Shown: piece by piece, positions 6,888 to 8,232 of the stretch
How the letters are laid out: each line of letters starts with the position of its first letter
How positions within the stretch are numbered: position 1 is the stretch's first letter
Assembly: GCA_903821805.1 (NCBI GenBank)
Contig: CAIJNA010000197.1
Location: 1-8,232, forward strand
DNA: 8,232 bases
Direction: 5' to 3'
Origin: an uncultured Campylobacterota bacterium
GTDB taxonomy: Bacteria > Campylobacterota > Campylobacteria > Campylobacterales > Arcobacteraceae
Notes under the pieces: model-generated
Databases searched by the model: none
What the model was told of the DNA's origin: nothing
What the model saw: only the letters and a program-made list of their open reading frames with translations
Program-made: the position numbers and the translations under genes

Positions 6888-7765
6888 TTAAAAAATATTA
6901 TTATCAATATTTTGATATATCATTTGTATTGCGTCTTCTTTCTTTTTTGCTTCAATCATGATATCAACATCACAATAATCATCTCCTAAAAAGTTTTTAA
7001 GCGAAATAAAATCATTATCACTTATGTAATAAGCATGATGTCCTATTTTCCATCGCCTTGTGATGAAATATGAACTTTTGCTCGAGCATTTTTCCAGCTA
7101 TTTTTTATATCTTTCCATGAAATTTCACTAGGATTTATGTAATGATGGAATATGTCAAATATCATTCCTATGTCGCATCTATTGGCAACTTCTAGAGTCT
7201 CTTGCGCTGTAAAATTATATTCATCATTTTCTAAAGCTAGATACTTTTTTAACCATGAATTTTGTTCGAATACCTTACAAAATCTATCTATTGTTGCTTT
7301 TTTGTCTCCATTTGAGCCACCAATATGCAATGTTATTATCCCAGTATGTCCTGCTTCGAAACTATCAAGTAATCGTGTACAATATTCAAGTTCTCTAAGT
7401 GATGATTCAACAACTTTTGGATTTTTACTTCCTAGCTGTATGAATTGACCAGGATGTATAGTGAGCCTCAGATTATGTTTTAAATTGCTTCTTTTTACTT
7501 TTTCAAAATCTGGAGTAAGTTCATTCCAAATAGATTTATCAAAATCTAGATGTGAAGCAAAAGGTATACAACTATTTCCAAGACGAAACATAGTTATATG
7601 TCTTTCGTTACAAAATTCAATAACAGAAGTAAAATCATTAATATTTTTACGAGCAATATCTAATGCTTTTTCCTTTGACAGAGAGCTTAGTTTAATAGTA
7701 CGATTTGTTGATAGTTTTCCATCATTTGTAGAGCAAAACAGTCCAAGTCTTGGATATTTGTTCAT
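6888..7765 (-). pseudogene. uvsE: UV damage endonuclease UvsE, frameshifted near the C-terminus
   Basis: UvsE/UVDE nicks DNA 5' of UV photoproducts and starts an alternative excision repair pathway. It is a TIM-barrel enzyme with a metal cluster. From ATG 7765 (AGAGGAAA at 7778-7771) the frame is open for 240 codons to TAG at 7045-7043. Family motifs are RLGNSCIPFASH (61-72), HPGQF (104-108), LHIGG (146-150), LENDE (178-182), FDIFHHYIN (203-211) and KVHISSQ (230-236); these hold most metal-binding His, Glu and Asp residues. The 240-residue product ends too early. The -1 frame continues directly, with GHHAYYI, DFISLKNFL and DIMIEAKKKEDA, to TAA at 6890-6888. This restores about 292 residues, the normal family size, and the Glu of the EAK motif, which is a metal ligand. 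A lost A in the run at 7049-7046 explains the break. Alternatives are a sequencing error or ribosomal frameshifting. The gene stands alone and is convergent with the preceding unit. Confidence 0.9.
7043..7051 (-). other. frameshift site in uvsE (GGA AAA TAG)
   Basis: In the zero frame the minus strand reads GGA AAA TAG and stops. Re-reading one A, or restoring one A to the run of four, gives GGA AAA ATA GGA CAT, which enters the conserved C-terminal frame. An AAGG lies six bases upstream of the final GG-A run, and a weak 5-bp hairpin (CTTAT, loop TAC, ATAAG) lies downstream, but four A residues are a poor slippery site. A mutation or sequencing error is the simpler reading. Confidence 0.75.
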
Positions 7766-7998
7766 TGTTGTTTCCTCTTTTTATTATAGATGTAGTCGAA
7801 AATAAATTTATCGATAAAGTTATTTAATATATAGTAAATCAATAGCTTTTGGTATAACTTTTTGTCTTTCAGTTTTGAATAATAGTTTTAAATCATATTT
7901 TAGTTAACAAATTTTAATCAATTTATCAACTGATTTTTAATAAATAATATTGATTCTCTTGAGATTATTTTTATATGTATTTTATCAATTACATGGCA
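7766..7998. other. AT-rich intergenic stretch upstream of uvsE and the purD leader
   Basis: This divergent intergenic DNA holds no gene that I can support. Next to uvsE there is AGAGGAAA (7778-7771) and a TATAAT on the minus strand at 7788-7783, which is rather close to the ribosome binding site to serve as its -10. A small dyad TCTCTTGAGA at 7955-7964 is followed by a T-rich run, and AATCAAT/ATTGATT form a spaced inverted repeat around 7914-7955. None of these is convincing as a named element. Confidence 0.4.
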
Positions 7999-8004
7999 TA
8001 AAAT
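7999..8004 (+). promoter_or_regulatory. TAAAAT -10 box for the purD leader/RNA
   Basis: TAAAAT, five of six matches to the sigma-70 -10 consensus, sits about 8 bases before the first arm of the structured RNA at 8010. T-rich DNA lies upstream, with no good -35 box. This placement would start transcription at about 8010-8012. Confidence 0.4.
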
Positions 8005-8009
8005 GATAC

Positions 8010-8120
8010 GTATTTAAGAGCATATACAGCCTTAAAACGATAAAATCATTAACATTCGTAATGTACGAAGTAGTATCGTATTCTCATATTGTGAATGCTT
8101 TATGGATACAAAATGCTAAA
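8010..8120 (+). ncRNA. ssrS: structured RNA upstream of purD, candidate purD-motif / 6S RNA
   Basis: Nested pairings build one long irregular hairpin: GTAT (8010-8013) with ATAC (8106-8109); GAGCAT (8018-8023) with ATGCTT (8095-8100); ACGATA (8037-8042) with TATCGT (8074-8079); and TTCGTA (8055-8060) with TACGAA (8064-8069) around loop ATG. Large internal loops separate the stems. A long hairpin with a central bubble is the layout of 6S RNA, which binds the housekeeping RNA polymerase and mimics an open promoter. From memory, Campylobacterota have a conserved purD RNA motif upstream of purD that was later recognised as their 6S RNA, so the location supports this call. The ends are approximate, and the 3' end may extend toward 8160. 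The alternative is a cis-acting purD leader. Confidence 0.5.
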
Positions 8121-8161
8121 TGACTACTCGTGATTTATACATAAAAAATAGGAAAATAATA

Positions 8162-8232
8162 ATGAACATTTTAATATTAGGAAGCGGTGGTAGAGAGTAC
8201 TCTATAGGACTTGCTTTAACAAAAGAACAAGA
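8162..8232 (+). CDS. purD: phosphoribosylamine-glycine ligase PurD (first 23 residues, cut by window edge)
   Basis: Cytosolic ATP-grasp enzyme of purine synthesis that joins glycine to phosphoribosylamine to give GAR. Only the start is visible: MNILILGSGGREYSIGLALT, which matches the PurD N-terminus (LxxGxGGREH, here GGREY). The ATG at 8162 is preceded by AGGA at 8150-8153 at suitable distance. The leader contains the structured RNA described at 8010-8120. With guaA it is the second purine gene in the window, but the two are separated by a convergent uvsE and are not one operon. Confidence 0.9.
   Translation, partial: MNILILGSGGREYSIGLALTKEQ

Noticed and set aside
7152..7805. Two plus-strand frames (98 and 114 residues) opposite uvsE
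   Set aside because: They are antisense to the conserved UvsE motifs and show no domain or convincing ribosome binding site.
3837..8232. Purine operon spanning guaA to purD
   Set aside because: The genes are separated by a stem-loop, a gene-poor stretch, the minus-strand uvsE, and a separate promoter-like box before purD.
1..8232. CRISPR array, tRNA, rRNA or intact insertion sequence
   Set aside because: No regularly spaced repeats, no tRNA cloverleaf, no rRNA-like sequence, and no transposase frame with terminal inverted repeats were seen on either strand.

Overview
The window looks like a chromosomal segment of a Campylobacterota bacterium (epsilonproteobacterial, possibly Sulfurimonas-like). 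The DNA is AT-rich, genes are tightly packed with start/stop overlaps, and the proteins (a Thermus-type class I aminotransferase, a short NadB, NhaD, GuaA and a PurD beginning with GSGGREYS) fit that group. The Na+/H+ antiporter NhaD suggests a marine or saline habitat. The genus is an inference; no rRNA is present.

Left part (1-3742): a truncated aspartate aminotransferase gene runs leftward. A divergent rightward cluster encodes a 39-residue lipoprotein resembling LptM (TTG start), L-aspartate oxidase NadB and antiporter NhaD. The three rightward genes overlap by 4 and 1 bases, so they are very likely one transcript. A 15-base palindrome carrying a TATAAT lies between the divergent units. 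The aminotransferase can make the aspartate that NadB oxidises in the first step of NAD synthesis.

Middle (3743-6567): an AT-rich stem-loop separates nhaD from guaA (GMP synthase). Fifteen bases after guaA, in the same reading frame and with no visible ribosome binding site, comes a 384-residue protein I do not recognise. Its N-terminal half has the layout of a PD-(D/E)XK nuclease-like domain with an atypical E-S-T in place of E-x-K. A perfect 12-bp stem-loop ends this unit.

Right part (6568-8232): a stretch without an intact gene holds hairpins and interrupted protein-like reading frames. It is followed by a leftward UV damage endonuclease gene (uvsE). The uvsE frame stops at codon 241, but the missing C-terminus, including the conserved Glu of the EAK motif, continues in the -1 frame to 6888, so the gene is frameshifted by one base in a short A run. 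Upstream of the partial purD at the right edge, a nested stem-loop structure follows a TAAAAT box. Its position matches the purD-motif/6S RNA locus of Campylobacterota.

The strongest leads are the frameshifted uvsE, the unknown nuclease-like protein behind guaA, the structured RNA before purD, and the odd 6568-6887 stretch. I do not see a complete new multi-gene system.
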